Origin: SSC4 sp964642445
GTDB lineage: Bacteria; Chloroflexota; Anaerolineae; SSC4; Amarolineaceae
Reading direction: 5' to 3'
DNA: 13,868 nucleotides
Assembly (NCBI GenBank): GCA_964642445.1
Contig: CAZXQZ010000122.1
Location: 1 to 13,868, forward strand
Of this stretch, positions 13,587-13,868 are shown piece after piece. Within the stretch, counting starts at the first letter, position 1. Each line of letters begins with the position of its first letter. Under the pieces are notes generated by a model, which saw nothing but the letters and a program-made list of their open reading frames with translations, was not told the DNA's origin and ran no database searches. A program made the position numbers and the translations under genes.

Positions 13587-13868
13587 TCACCACAGATTCA
13601 TGCGCCCGTTGTCGTCGCCGGCGTTGGCCTCGGCCTCGCACTGGGCCAGGAAGTGGTGCAGTGCCGCCAGCGGGGCGTCGCTTTTTTCCAGGATGTCCCG
13701 ATTCCAGATGAACAGCAATGACCGGCGGTCTTCCGGCACCATCTTGTCGTAGCCGCCCTCGAGCCACTCGCAGACGTTGTGCATGAACGTCTCGGCACGG
13801 TGAGTTTCGCCGCGTGTGCGTGTGCGTTGGCGGTACAGGTCGTGATACCACAGGAGCAGCTTCTCGAA
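13587..13868 (-). CDS. Unknown protein, C-terminal 93 residues (gene runs off the window)
   Basis: The open frame continues unbroken to the window edge, so this is the 3' part of a longer gene whose start lies beyond 13868. The visible piece begins FEKLLLWYHDLYRQR and includes ETFMHNVCEWLEGGYDKM and a C-terminal stretch rich in helix formers, acidic residues and Ala, ending NGRMNLW. No family is recognised and no signal peptide or membrane helix is visible in this part. The coding reading is preferred over the overlapping frames because its composition (Leu, Glu, Trp, Phe, few Arg/Pro runs) is protein-like. It converges on the threonine aldolase gene, with 21 bp between the stops. Confidence 0.7.
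   Translation of the reverse strand, partial: FEKLLLWYHDLYRQRTRTRGETHRAETFMHNVCEWLEGGYDKMVPEDRRSLLFIWNRDILEKSDAPLAALHHFLAQCEAEANAGDDNGRMNLW

Overview
The window looks like a bacterial chromosome of high GC content, most plausibly a member of the Chloroflexota (Anaerolineae-like). This is inferred from the gene set rather than proved. The pointers are a secreted GH3 protein with a Pro/Thr-rich stalk and C-terminal membrane helices, a one-domain Ser/Thr kinase with a single C-terminal membrane helix, a type 2 isopentenyl diphosphate isomerase paired with a polyprenyl synthase, and GTAGGGA-type heptamer repeats between genes. One 100-N gap (11643-11742) shows this is a draft scaffold.

Layout. 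12-1607 is a complete insertion sequence: one DDE transposase, perfect 24-bp terminal inverted repeats and five iterated 21-bp subterminal sites. It sits in a heptamer-repeat palindrome. 1775-4624 (+) is a membrane-anchored GH3 glycosidase homologue with an altered acid/base motif. It converges on 4633-5628 (-), a Ser/Thr protein kinase. Divergent from the kinase is 5791-6447 (+), an FHA plus winged-helix regulator, overlapped by ATGA with hemW (6444-7598, +). 7599-7852 is non-coding and carries a MITE-like inverted repeat and a 33-bp tandem duplication. 9936-7853 (-) is a two-gene isoprenoid operon, idi-2 (TTG start) then a polyprenyl diphosphate synthase, again joined by ATGA. 9937-10274 holds two divergent sigma70-type promoters and a long hairpin at the predicted 5' end of the idi-2 mRNA. 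Next come acpP (10275-10511, +) with a clear intrinsic terminator, mobA (10657-11298, +; apparently leaderless) overlapping an alkyltransferase-like gene (11282-11617, +), the gap, a 5'-truncated nitrilase-family gene (to 12516, +), a low-specificity threonine aldolase (12525-13565, +), and the 3' part of an unknown minus-strand gene running off the end.

How the genes fit together. Most is housekeeping: prenyl precursors, acyl carrier protein, molybdenum cofactor, heme trafficking, alkylation damage recognition and amino-acid metabolism. The more distinctive parts are the kinase/FHA-winged-helix divergon (a possible phosphothreonine-to-promoter circuit), the nitrilase homologue in which the catalytic Cys position reads Gly, the GH3 with a His-to-Glu acid/base swap, the IS with Tn7-like iterated end sites, and the structured idi-2 leader. 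Five promoters in the window share the same form: TTGACA/G, exactly 17 bp, then a TATAAT-like hexamer. I did not find a clearly new multi-gene defence or biosynthetic system.
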